DNA from: Alphaproteobacteria bacterium
GTDB lineage: Bacteria; Pseudomonadota; Alphaproteobacteria; Micropepsales; Micropepsaceae
DNA length: 7,301 nt
Assembly (NCBI GenBank): GCA_003131925.1
Contig: PKWC01000004.1
Coordinates: forward strand, 733-8,033
Direction: 5' to 3'
Part shown: piece after piece, positions 1 to 6,210 of the stretch
Layout of the letters: each line of letters begins with the position of its first letter
How positions within the stretch are numbered: the first letter of the stretch is position 1
Position numbers and translations under genes: made by a program
Notes under the pieces: model-generated
Seen by the model: the letters and a program-made list of their open reading frames with translations, nothing else
The model's database searches: none
What the model was told of the DNA's origin: nothing

Positions 1-720
1 ATTTACATCGGGCCTGCCGCCAGCCCCTCCTTTCTGGCTATAACTTCGGATGGCCGCAAAGTGCTTGTAAGTAGCGTATACGGCGGAAACATAACATTCA
101 TCGATGTGAAGACGAACCGAGTTCTCCCGTATCCCATCGACAGTTCCCCACTCATACTTGGCTTTCTGGGGTGTCCTGAAGGAATTGCCACCGTTCCTGG
201 TGCGAAGCGCGCAATTGCCTATCTCAACACGCAATGCACAGGTACCACTGGAGTCAGCGGCCACGATCCCGTGTTCGTGATTGACACAGAGTATGAACGA
301 ATTGTTGGCGTGATTGGTTTTTCCAACCACCCCAATGTAGGGAGCGGCATCGCAGTATCGCCGGATGGAAAGACGGTGTGGGTGAGTGGAGCAAACGCTT
401 GTTCCGCGATTGGTTATGATCACCAAGGTTGCCCTGCCGACAGAGGCGACCCGGTCACGGTCATCGATACGACACGAAATACGATCAAAACTCAATTCTT
501 TCTGGGCGGACCATCGTTCATCTCGTTCACTCCTGACAGTCGGTATGTCTATCTGGCTACATCCTCCGGAATTGTTGTAATTGATGCCGAACGATATCGT
601 GTAGTTAGAACACTTCCTATCCTTGGCAGTACGGGAAGCGTAGCGTTCACGGCCGACGGACGGTTTGCTTACACGCCTATCATGGGAAGGAACGTTGTTG
701 CAGTCGTAAGGACCGACTAA
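1..720 (+). CDS. YVTN-type beta-propeller repeat protein, 5' end outside window
   Basis: The reading frame is open from the first base and ends in TAA at 718-720, giving 239 residues of the C-terminal part. About five copies of a roughly 40-residue repeat are visible. Each has a strand with the core 'S/TPDGR/K-x-V/A-Y/W-V' followed by 'V-x-VIDT-x-x-N/Y-x-I/V'; examples are VSPDGKTVWVSG, PVTVIDTTRNTIKT, FTPDSRYVYLATSSG and FTADGRFAYTP. This is the signature of YVTN/SMP-30/lactonase-like seven-bladed propellers, which are commonly exported and may bind ligands or scaffold surface proteins. The N-terminus, with any signal peptide, lies upstream of the window, so location is inferred. The last blade ends right at the C-terminus (VVAVVRTD) with no anchor domain. 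The substrate or partner cannot be told. By eye the base composition is less GC-rich than that of the efflux gene at the right end. No promoter is visible because the start is missing. Confidence 0.85.
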   Translation: MYIGPAASPSFLAITSDGRKVLVSSVYGGNITFIDVKTNRVLPYPIDSSPLILGFLGCPEGIATVPGAKRAIAYLNTQCTGTTGVSGHDPVFVIDTEYERIVGVIGFSNHPNVGSGIAVSPDGKTVWVSGANACSAIGYDHQGCPADRGDPVTVIDTTRNTIKTQFFLGGPSFISFTPDSRYVYLATSSGIVVIDAERYRVVRTLPILGSTGSVAFTADGRFAYTPIMGRNVVAVVRTD

Positions 721-771
721 TCCCACGTGCCGCGTCATCGCAAGTCGTCTCGATTGTTGACGTTGCCCCCC

Positions 772-870
772 GGGATTCGGAAGAACGGATTATCGGGGGT
801 ATTGAAAGAGCACGAGCTGGGAGCGCCAACTGGCGAGCTCTGTCGCAAACGCGGGATCAGCCAGCAGACC
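772..870 (+). pseudogene. IS3-family transposase OrfA remnant, frameshifted
   Basis: Residues read across two frames match the N-terminal helix-turn-helix start of IS3-family OrfA proteins, whose usual pattern is 'FSEEQIIGVLKEHEAG...ELCRRHGIS..TFY'. From 772 the frame reads DSEERIIG. At the run of five Gs (795-799) the frame must shift by one base to continue as VLKEHELGAPTGELCRKRG, then ISQQT up to 870. One extra G therefore breaks the gene. Homology stops abruptly at QQT, before the expected 'FYKWK' continuation, and no OrfB (DDE) sequence follows. It is a dead fragment of about 33 codons with no expected function. The frame used for 727-1056 stays open beyond it, but the residues after 870 look like no known domain. 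Confidence 0.7.
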
Positions 871-1081
871 AGTCCGACTATGTGGCCGCACACCTTTTGT
901 TCGCCTCGACCAACCGGCCGCATCTTGCACGTCGAATATTACGCATGGGGCAATGACGCGGTCGAGGCGGTGGGGAATCTTGAGACGCTCGGGAACGTGC
1001 GCCGCGAGGAATTTATCGTGACAGCAGTAGAATCACCCCACGGTGGATTTTTATAAACGATTCTGCTGGTTAAAAAAGGAA
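871..1081. other. Non-coding or unrecognised stretch after the IS3 remnant
   Basis: No recognisable gene was found on either strand. One plus-strand frame stays open to a TAA at 1054-1056, and a minus-strand frame is also open here, but neither shows a ribosome site, a domain or a plausible start. Together with 721-771 this is best read as intergenic DNA or debris of an old insertion. Confidence 0.5.
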
Positions 1082-1103
1082 AAGCCCCGCCGAAGCGGGG
1101 CTT
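1082..1103 (-). terminator. Rho-independent terminator with UUCG loop
   Basis: There is a perfect 9-bp stem, AAGCCCCGC / GCGGGGCTT, around a 4-base loop. On the minus strand the loop is TTCG closed by C-G, a very stable tetraloop. It is followed on the minus strand by a T-rich run (TTTTCCTTTTTTAA). It sits 23 bases beyond the stop of the minus-strand gene 1127-1450, as expected for that gene's terminator. The plus-strand side (AATTTGTTT) is weaker but could also stop plus-strand readthrough. Confidence 0.88.
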
Positions 1104-1126
1104 AATTTGTTTATGTAGAACGCCGA

Positions 1127-1450
1127 TCAAAAGTGGGGCTGCGATGAATTATTGTCATCGTTTTGCGGTGTCGAAGGCCCATTATTCCAGCACCCGCCGG
1201 AGTCGCATCCGTGCACGGTCGGGACTCCGACTCCTGGACCCCCTCGGTTTGGGTCGCCTCCAGAATTGGACGGCGGCGTAGAACGTTGAGCGCCTTGGTC
1301 CGGCGGCGTTGGGGGAGGATTCCCACTTTGTGTGGTGGCCTGATTTCCGCTGCTAACTGAGTAGTTGTCATTGTTGTCTTGGTTTTGAGCAAAACACGCC
1401 GTCGATATTCCGCCGGTCACAAGCGCGACCGCAGCAATCCATCGAGTCAT
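1127..1450 (-). CDS. Small exported low-complexity protein, hypothetical
   Basis: This is a 107-residue protein of unrecognised family. The start is supported by AGGAG seven bases upstream of the ATG. The N-terminus is a Sec signal peptide: MTRW, a hydrophobic core (IAAVALVTGGIST), then CFA|Q as the probable signal peptidase I site near residue 21. The STAC just before it is a poor lipobox, so lipidation is possible but unlikely. The mature part of about 85 residues is disordered in character, rich in Asn, Gln, Gly, Pro, Ser and Asp, with a proline cluster (PPPTPPDQG), a glycine-rich part (RGGPGVGVP) and a Cys pair in HGCDSGGCWNNG. That pair could form a disulfide or bind a metal, which is speculation. 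It is monocistronic, with its own terminator and a candidate promoter. Codon use and the matched expression signals argue that it is real. Confidence 0.75.
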   Translation of the reverse strand: MTRWIAAVALVTGGISTACFAQNQDNNDNYSVSSGNQATTQSGNPPPTPPDQGAQRSTPPSNSGGDPNRGGPGVGVPTVHGCDSGGCWNNGPSTPQNDDNNSSQPHF

Positions 1451-1525
1451 GGCGCTTCTCCTCTTCCCGGACGAACACCGCTGACCCAGCGATTCACTTA
1501 CCCAAAAATCCTATCCGGGTGCGCG

Positions 1526-1553
1526 AATCTACTGGACTTTAAGTTCCCGTCAA
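1526..1553 (-). promoter_or_regulatory. Candidate sigma-70-type promoter for the small exported protein
   Basis: On the minus strand, TTGACG (1548-1553) matches the -35 consensus at 5 of 6 positions. After a 16-base spacer comes TAGATT (1526-1531), which matches the -10 consensus at 4 of 6. The expected transcript start would give a leader of roughly 70 bases before the ATG at 1450. This is a match by eye only. Confidence 0.4.
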
Positions 1554-1737
1554 CAGGGCGGCGGCGGTGACAAGAGGACATGGGGCGCATCGGCCCGCGA
1601 ACCAGCGTGGCAAGGAAATTTCACGAGCAATCCTGGGCTTAACGTGGCATAGTCACGCTCTCAGGCTGCGCCGGCCGTCGCGCGGCGCAAAACGCATCGC
1701 GGCCGAGCAAGCCTTCCAGTTCAAAAAGGGGCGGATG

Positions 1738-2961
1738 ATGTTCCGGGTTCTCCATATCGCAGCCAAGTTCATCCTGGGGACCATGTTTACTGTGGCCCTG
1801 ATCGGGCATTTCAGTCCCGCCCAGGCCGTATCATTCAAAGTCCTGCATTCCTTCAGCGGCGGCAGCGACGGCTGCTATCCCGCCGCGGGCTTAATCCGCG
1901 ATGGGACAGGTAAACTATACGGCACGACAGCGGGTGGCAACGGATGCAATTGTGGCACCGTCTTCGAGCTTGTCCCGGCTGGCTCCGAGACTGTGCTGTA
2001 TAACTTCACATGTGGAGATAATGGCCAAGCTCCTGACGATACCTTGGCCATGGACAAGAAAGGCAATTTGTACGGTGCCACTATCGCCGGCGGCAGCATT
2101 GGCTGTGGCGTCATTTTCAAGGTTACGCCAAGTGGAAGAGAAAAGACCGTGCATGACTTCGCCGGGCCGCCGAGCGATGGCTGCGCCGCTCAAGGGACCT
2201 TGATCTTCGACGGGGCGGCCAATCTGTATGGCACTACGAGTGGCGGCGGAAAGAATGGTTACGGCACTGTTTTCGAGCTGTCTCCCGATGGCACCGAAAC
2301 TGTGCTCTACTCCTTTTGCAAGAAGATTCCACGTTGCACCGATGGCGCGTACCCCCTTGCTGGACTGACAGCTGATCCGGCAGGCGATGTTTACGGGGCC
2401 ACTGGATACCGTGGCAGCAGGACAAACTCCGGCACCATCTTCGAGCTAGCCCCGGACGGTGCCGAAACAACGTTGTATAAGTTCAAGGGTTCGCCGAACG
2501 ACGGCAGCCTTCCTGAAGGCAGCATTATTGAAGATAATTCGGGCAATTTCTACGGCACGCTGTTTGTTGGTGGTCGTGGCGGCTGTTATGGAGACCAGGG
2601 ATGCGGCGTGGTCTTCAAACTTGCACCAGGCGGAGCCGAAACCATTCTTCATTTCTTTACGGGCAAGAAAGGAGACGGTGCTAACCCCTTCGGGAGTTTG
2701 CTTGCAGATGGCGCCGGCAATATGTTTGGCGCAACAGAGTTCGGGGGCGGCCGGAACGTCTGCAATGGGTCTTACGGATGCGGTATGGTCTTCGAACTTG
2801 CTGCCGATGGAACCGAAACCGTGCTTCATACCTTCGGCAAGGGGAACAATGGCGCCAATCCTAGTGGCAACTTAGTTGCCGACAACGCACGCAATCTCTA
2901 CGGCGCGGCGGCTCAAGGCGGCGTATACGGATTCGGCACAATTTTCGAAATTACGCCGTAG
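1738..2961 (+). CDS. Exported GloVer (Gloeo_Verruco) tandem-repeat protein
   Basis: This is a 407-residue secreted or surface protein built from seven copies of a repeat of about 50 residues. Typical pieces are 'G-N-L/F-YGTT-x-GG', then 'GTVFELxPxGxETVLYSF', then 'DGxxPxxxLxxD'; this is the TIGR03803 GloVer pattern. The start is the second of two adjacent ATGs: AAGGGG (1726-1731) lies 6 bases before it, against 3 for the ATG at 1735. The frame is open further up to a GTG at 1567, but that would put about 56 arginine-rich residues ahead of a clear signal peptide. Residues 1-30 form the signal, with a hydrophobic core IAAKFILGTMFTVALIG and a cleavage site at AQA|V. No C-terminal anchor such as PEP-CTERM is seen; the protein ends right after the last strand (GTIFEITP). 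The N-terminal strand VSFKVLHSF supplies the 'TVLYSF' strand missing from repeat seven, suggesting a closed ring. The function of the family is unknown. It is transcribed alone and converges on the beta-helix gene. Confidence 0.88.
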   Translation: MFRVLHIAAKFILGTMFTVALIGHFSPAQAVSFKVLHSFSGGSDGCYPAAGLIRDGTGKLYGTTAGGNGCNCGTVFELVPAGSETVLYNFTCGDNGQAPDDTLAMDKKGNLYGATIAGGSIGCGVIFKVTPSGREKTVHDFAGPPSDGCAAQGTLIFDGAANLYGTTSGGGKNGYGTVFELSPDGTETVLYSFCKKIPRCTDGAYPLAGLTADPAGDVYGATGYRGSRTNSGTIFELAPDGAETTLYKFKGSPNDGSLPEGSIIEDNSGNFYGTLFVGGRGGCYGDQGCGVVFKLAPGGAETILHFFTGKKGDGANPFGSLLADGAGNMFGATEFGGGRNVCNGSYGCGMVFELAADGTETVLHTFGKGNNGANPSGNLVADNARNLYGAAAQGGVYGFGTIFEITP

Positions 2962-2981
2962 ACACTCAAACGTTTCACAAG

Positions 2982-4661
2982 TCATGGAGACAACAGAAGT
3001 CGGGCTGGCTCGCTCTCAAATTTAGCCCAAAGTTTGCCGCTGTTGTCCGTATAAAATACCCATCCGGTGATCGGAGCAGACGGAGTTGTTAGTGGAGGGT
3101 TGTCGGGAAGATAATGCCCAAAGCTGAAACTCGCTGGCCACGCAGCTGCGCTGCTCCCTAGCGTGGGGATTCCTGTCGACGTAGTGCCGTTCGGCACGAC
3201 GGCCGATCCGATCGCGTTGGTGGTTGGAAATCCCGCCAGCGTGACGGCGGCGCCGGAGGCGTCGTTGACGATGGAGCCGCTGAACGGGCCAATGTAGGCG
3301 TTGGAGGAGCCGATCTGGATGTTCTGGGTGTTCCCGTTCGTCTGGATAGCCGAGGTGGCGAAGGGCTGGTCCAGAAGGTCGCCGAATATGTTGGTGTCGA
3401 TGAGGAAGTTCTTGCCGTGATTGACGCCGTTCACCTTCGTCGCGGCGTCGATGTAGATGTTCACCCGATTGGCATTTTCCACCGCAACCTCGTGGCTCTC
3501 GAAGGTGTGGCCGGTCACCATGACGTTGTCTGCCGCGAGAAACTGCATGTCATAGGCGACGGGTTCGCTGCCTTCGATGCGGGAGGTGCCCCCGGTGACG
3601 CGCCATTTGGCGACGTTGCCGATGTCCAGGCCGATATTGCGGAACTGGCAGAAGGTGTTGCGAATCTGTCCGTCGGGGCATTCTTGGTCATGGCTGATAG
3701 GCAGGCCCGTCTGCACGCCTTCGATCTCATTGTCGGCGAACAGGAAACCTTGGACTTGCGTAAATGTGCATACATAGGAAACCCCCGTTGTGGCGTGCCA
3801 AAAGCTGCAGGCGAGGATGTGCGGATCGTAGCAGTTGTCGATCTTGAGAAGAAACTGGGCCGCATAGCGCGGCGAATTGTCCGCGTAGTTGTCGTGCGCG
3901 ATCGAACCGTCGCAGCCGGTAATCAGCGTATCCAACACCACGGGCAAGGGCGTGCCGCTGAGATCGAGCCCAACCTCGAAATAGGAATAGCCCTCGCCGG
4001 TCGTATCGAACAACGGCCCGATATGCAGATGCTCGACAATGCCGCTATGCAAGCGCGGCGGCACGTTGGCAGCGAACGTCATCGCAATCGCCGTGCCGCA
4101 GTTGCCAGGGCCAGTTGTCACGCTGGCGCCCGTCGCGAGAACCGAAAAATCGCGCAGCACGTATTGGGAAAAGGAATCGATGAATTGGACCGCGAGGGCT
4201 CCGCCGGTGTTCGGCGAATAGGGAACGATGAGCCGCGACACCGTCGATCCCTGCCCGATAATGGTAAAACCGGCATTGGCCGGCGCCGGCAGTCCCATGC
4301 CTGTCAGACTGGACAGACTGTTCAGGAGGTAATCCCGCGCCCACAGTTTCAGCACCACGCGGCTGACGGCGGAGTAATACCGCAGCACGTTCTGCATCGC
4401 CGGCGCGCAGTCGCCGCCGACGGGCGGCGCGCCGGCCGCTTCCAGCGAAATGTAGTCCGGATGAATGGTCCACCAGGGCGCATTGGGGCCCGGACTCCGG
4501 ATCGACAACGGGTGATTCGGATTGCTTGAAACGGTGATGTACAGCGCCGACGAAACGGCGCTCGTGGAGTTGAACTGTTGAACCATCGCCGATTGCGTAC
4601 CGGTCGGAATGGTGTAGGTGGCCAGTTCACCCAGCGTGTTCACGCAGATGCAATCGGTCAT
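2982..4661 (-). CDS. Right-handed beta-helix protein, pectate-lyase-3/tailspike-like
   Basis: This is a 559-residue protein. GAGGA lies 8 bases upstream of the ATG. There is no signal peptide: the N-terminus MTDCICVNTLGELATYTIP is not hydrophobic enough. Around residues 68-115 there is a degenerate version of the entry motif of pectate-lyase-3 domains: 'DYISLEAAGAPPVGGDC' then 'APAMQNVLRYYS', followed by 'VVLKLWARDYLLNS'. It corresponds to the usual 'DFGAxGDGxTDDTxAIQxAI...GxVxLPxGxY'. The following roughly 300 residues show irregular strand/turn rungs (VLRDFSVLATG, HILACSFWHAT, QGFLFADNEIEG, QIRNTFCQFRNIGLDIGN). A distinct C-terminal part ends in GWVFYTDNSGKLWAKF, similar to the tail ends of phage or phage-like spike proteins. 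Its role could be polysaccharide binding or cleavage, but catalytic residues cannot be assigned. The neighbours contain no other phage structural genes. Loss of the D-G-x-T-D-D consensus is notable. It is monocistronic. Confidence 0.75.
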   Translation of the reverse strand: MTDCICVNTLGELATYTIPTGTQSAMVQQFNSTSAVSSALYITVSSNPNHPLSIRSPGPNAPWWTIHPDYISLEAAGAPPVGGDCAPAMQNVLRYYSAVSRVVLKLWARDYLLNSLSSLTGMGLPAPANAGFTIIGQGSTVSRLIVPYSPNTGGALAVQFIDSFSQYVLRDFSVLATGASVTTGPGNCGTAIAMTFAANVPPRLHSGIVEHLHIGPLFDTTGEGYSYFEVGLDLSGTPLPVVLDTLITGCDGSIAHDNYADNSPRYAAQFLLKIDNCYDPHILACSFWHATTGVSYVCTFTQVQGFLFADNEIEGVQTGLPISHDQECPDGQIRNTFCQFRNIGLDIGNVAKWRVTGGTSRIEGSEPVAYDMQFLAADNVMVTGHTFESHEVAVENANRVNIYIDAATKVNGVNHGKNFLIDTNIFGDLLDQPFATSAIQTNGNTQNIQIGSSNAYIGPFSGSIVNDASGAAVTLAGFPTTNAIGSAVVPNGTTSTGIPTLGSSAAAWPASFSFGHYLPDNPPLTTPSAPITGWVFYTDNSGKLWAKFESEPARLLLSP

Positions 4662-4733
4662 CGCATTTTCCTCGTTTTTATCAATGGAAACGTTCCGTCA
4701 GCGGCAAGCGTCTGGCGCAAATTTTCGCGGCGC

Positions 4734-4756
4734 GAATTCGGCCAAGGCCGGAATTC
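4734..4756. repeat. Inverted repeat upstream of the beta-helix gene
   Basis: The sequence GAATTCGGCC-AA-GGCCGGAATTC forms two arms that match except for one bulged base. It lies 73-95 bases upstream of the start codon of the minus-strand beta-helix gene. It could be an operator or a transcript hairpin, or a trace of an old insertion. A second, shorter perfect inverted repeat (GGAGCG / CGCTCC) lies at 4783-4802. Confidence 0.45.
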
Positions 4757-4838
4757 CATCCAAATGACGCGCATGAAGCGGCGGAGCGCACCTGGTCGCT
4801 CCTGACGATGTGGACTAGGACCTTTCATCAGCTAGCCA

Positions 4839-5042
4839 CTAATATTCTCTCCCTGCATTTAGACGCGTTCGTTGGCGAAGTGTGAATTCATTCTTTGAGT
4901 GTGACCATTCCCCTAGTTGGGGGATAGGCGCGAAGTTGAAGCGCGGTTCGAGATTCGAGATTGGGCGGATGTAAGGTTCGGTGATCCGATAGAGATCGAC
5001 GAGTTCGCGCCACGTGTATTGATTGGTGAAACGTCCGCACAT
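4839..5042 (-). pseudogene. SRAP/YedK (HMCES-like) gene remnant, N-terminal stub
   Basis: The product starts MCGRFTNQYTWRELVDLYR, then has a region ending NLEPRFNFAP. This is the invariant N-terminus of SOS-response-associated (SRAP) proteins such as YedK and human HMCES, which protect abasic sites in single-stranded DNA by linking Cys2 to the sugar. Cys2 is present. Homology ends about residue 41, and the frame stops after 67 residues against about 220 in the family. The downstream active-site Asn, Glu and His of the family are therefore missing. No recognisable SRAP continuation was found in the other frames down to about 4840. No good ribosome site precedes the ATG; an upstream ATG at 5081 is in frame but would add residues before the essential Cys2, which must follow the start Met. 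The remnant lies next to a transposase fragment, suggesting loss by insertion and deletion. Confidence 0.72.
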
Positions 5043-5251
5043 GGATTCAACATAGCAAACAAAAAGCCAGAGCGCACCCAATGCGCCTGACGTGAGAACG
5101 CACGCGCTAAGAGATCGATTTTCCGCCGTCCGCTCCCCCCATGTCCTTGCCCGCTAGTCAGAATCGCATTTTGGACTTTCAGCATGCAGGGTCGGAAAAC
5201 CTATGCGATGGTAGAAGCCAGCATTTTACCCTTAAATAGTATACAGACCCA
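5043..5251. other. Gap between the SRAP stub and transposase fragment
   Basis: No gene was recognised. The segment contains a loose inverted pair, ATCGCATTTTGG (from about 5163) and CCTATGCGAT (ending about 5210), which might be decayed ends of an element. No target-site duplication could be identified. Confidence 0.35.
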
Positions 5252-5743
5252 GGGCTGACTGGAATGACCGCCGCGAATTTTGGCATCTTTGAGCTCTGTG
5301 CAGATAGGGCGTACGCCAGCGGTTCGAATTACGACACTCTCGCCAAACTCGGAGTGATGCCCTATATCCCGTTCAAGACGTCCCATACAGGAATCGGCAA
5401 GGATTTTTCCGAGGAAGCTCTCAAGTTGTGGCGGCAGATGTTTCATGAGTTCCATTTCCATCGCGATGCATTTCTGGCCCACTATCACCAGCGGAGTAAC
5501 GTCGAGTCCGTTTTCTCAATGGTAAAAAGGAAATTCGGTGGTGACGTTCGGAGCAAAACTGAGACCGCGATGCTTAATGAGGTCCTCTGCAAATTCGTCT
5601 GTCACAATATCTGCGTTCTCAATTCCGCCATGTTCGAGCTTGGCCTTGACCTGGATAGCCTGCTTGCGCCGAAGATGCGCAAGCCGAATTTCCAAGTCAT
5701 TCAAGGGGGGCGTTTGGGAGAACCCGAGCCGCGGATTCAATAG
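5252..5743 (+). pseudogene. DDE transposase (IS4/IS5 superfamily, DDE_Tnp_1), C-terminal fragment
   Basis: Homology begins near 5255 and runs to TAG at 5741-5743. An internal ATG at 5264 gives 159 residues. It keeps the second catalytic Asp in LCADRAYAS (residue 14) and the Glu in YHQRSNVESVFSMVKRKFG (residue 81, with the typical Y-x-x-R-x-x-VE spacing). It also keeps the family tail RSKTETAMLNEVLCKFVCHN. The whole N-terminal half, with the DNA-binding domain and first catalytic Asp, is absent, and a stop (TAG, 5237-5239) lies just upstream in frame. It cannot make an active transposase. The exact IS family is not settled by eye. The remaining frame has no frameshift, so the truncation may be fairly recent. 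Residues after LDSLLAPKM are poorly conserved. Confidence 0.8.
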
Positions 5744-5759
5744 CCCTACGCTCTGAACG

Positions 5760-5788
5760 AGCCCGTCATAAGGCGGGGCTTCTTTCTT
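5760..5788 (+). terminator. Possible weak terminator after the transposase fragment
   Basis: AGCCC (5760-5764) pairs with GGGCT (5776-5780) over an 11-base loop, followed by a T-rich run TTCTTTCTT. The stem is short, and the position 17 bases after the transposase stop is the main argument. Confidence 0.35.
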
Positions 5789-5850
5789 GCGCGCTGCTTT
5801 GTTGCGATCTCGTCCGCCCCTTGCCGCCAATCGTCGCCGATGAGCAAAAC

Positions 5851-5909
5851 CGGGCCGAACGTTCCTGCACAAAAAATGTCCGCATCCTGCACAAAAATTC
5901 CGGGCCGAA
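5851..5909. repeat. Nested direct repeats in intergenic DNA
   Basis: TCCTGCACAAAAA occurs twice (5863-5875 and 5885-5897, 22 bases apart). These copies are flanked by two copies of CGGGCCGAA (5851-5859 and 5901-5909). A partly inverted copy, TTGTGCA, lies at 5919-5925. Together they form a symmetrical, partly palindromic block. This is direct sequence evidence for a repeat element; its family is not identified. Confidence 0.7.
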
Positions 5910-5928
5910 ACCGGTTTATTGTGCAAAG

Positions 5929-6004
5929 CCCACAAGGGGAGAGGGGATTCCGCGCGCTGATTTTCTGACGATGCAAGATTCCGATTCCCCTCTCCCCTTG
6001 TGGG
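5929..6004. repeat. 19-bp inverted repeat with 38-base loop, dispersed-repeat-like
   Basis: CCCACAAGGGGAGAGGGGA (5929-5947) is perfectly complementary to TCCCCTCTCCCCTTGTGGG (5986-6004). The right arm also forms a second, tighter hairpin with the next bases: CCCTCTCCC (5988-5996) and GGGAGAGGG (6002-6010) around a 5-base loop. The two structures exclude each other. A further imperfect inverted pair lies to the right, CGGGTGAGGGGC (6044-6055) and GCCCCGCTCACCCG (6106-6119). From memory this CCCTCTCCCC...GGTGAGGGG combination is a common dispersed intergenic repeat in alphaproteobacteria; that identification is unverified. It fills most of the gene-free stretch 5744-6210, where no coding sequence was found. 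Confidence 0.75.
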
Positions 6005-6210
6005 AGAGGGATGCAGATACGTGCTACGCATTTTGCTCAGGCGCGGGTGAGGGGCCCCACGGCCACGCGGATATTTTCAATCGTCCCATCGATGGACCTG
6101 CTCATGCCCCGCTCACCCGTTCGTGCTGGGCGGACGGCTGCCATGCGGTTGACCTTGCCGCAGGTGCGATTTAACTCTGGAACGATCGACATCGTGCGTC
6201 TGGAGAAAGC

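Noticed and set aside
1111..1392. Alternative minus-strand frame overlapping the small exported protein
   Set aside because: It has no signal peptide or ribosome site and overlaps the better-supported gene that has matching start signals.
1567..1737. Extended N-terminus of the GloVer protein from a GTG at 1567
   Set aside because: It would bury a clear signal peptide behind about 56 Arg-rich residues, and the ATG at 1738 has a well-spaced ribosome site.
3417..4529. Long plus-strand open frame of 370 codons opposite the beta-helix gene
   Set aside because: It is antisense to a well-supported gene, its product is an odd His/Arg/Val-rich sequence with no domain, and it has no convincing ribosome site. 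Long antisense frames are common opposite GC-rich genes.
5516..6031. Minus-strand open frame of 171 codons over the transposase fragment and repeats
   Set aside because: Half of it is antisense to a recognisable transposase and the rest translates repeat DNA.
5821..6174. Plus-strand open frame of 117 codons before the efflux gene
   Set aside because: It runs through the direct and inverted repeats and has no domain or ribosome site. It is in the efflux frame but separated from it by the TAA at 6172-6174.
6149..6177. Possible promoter TTGACC with a 17-base spacer before the efflux gene
   Set aside because: The -35 is acceptable but the -10 (TAACTC) matches only two positions of the consensus.
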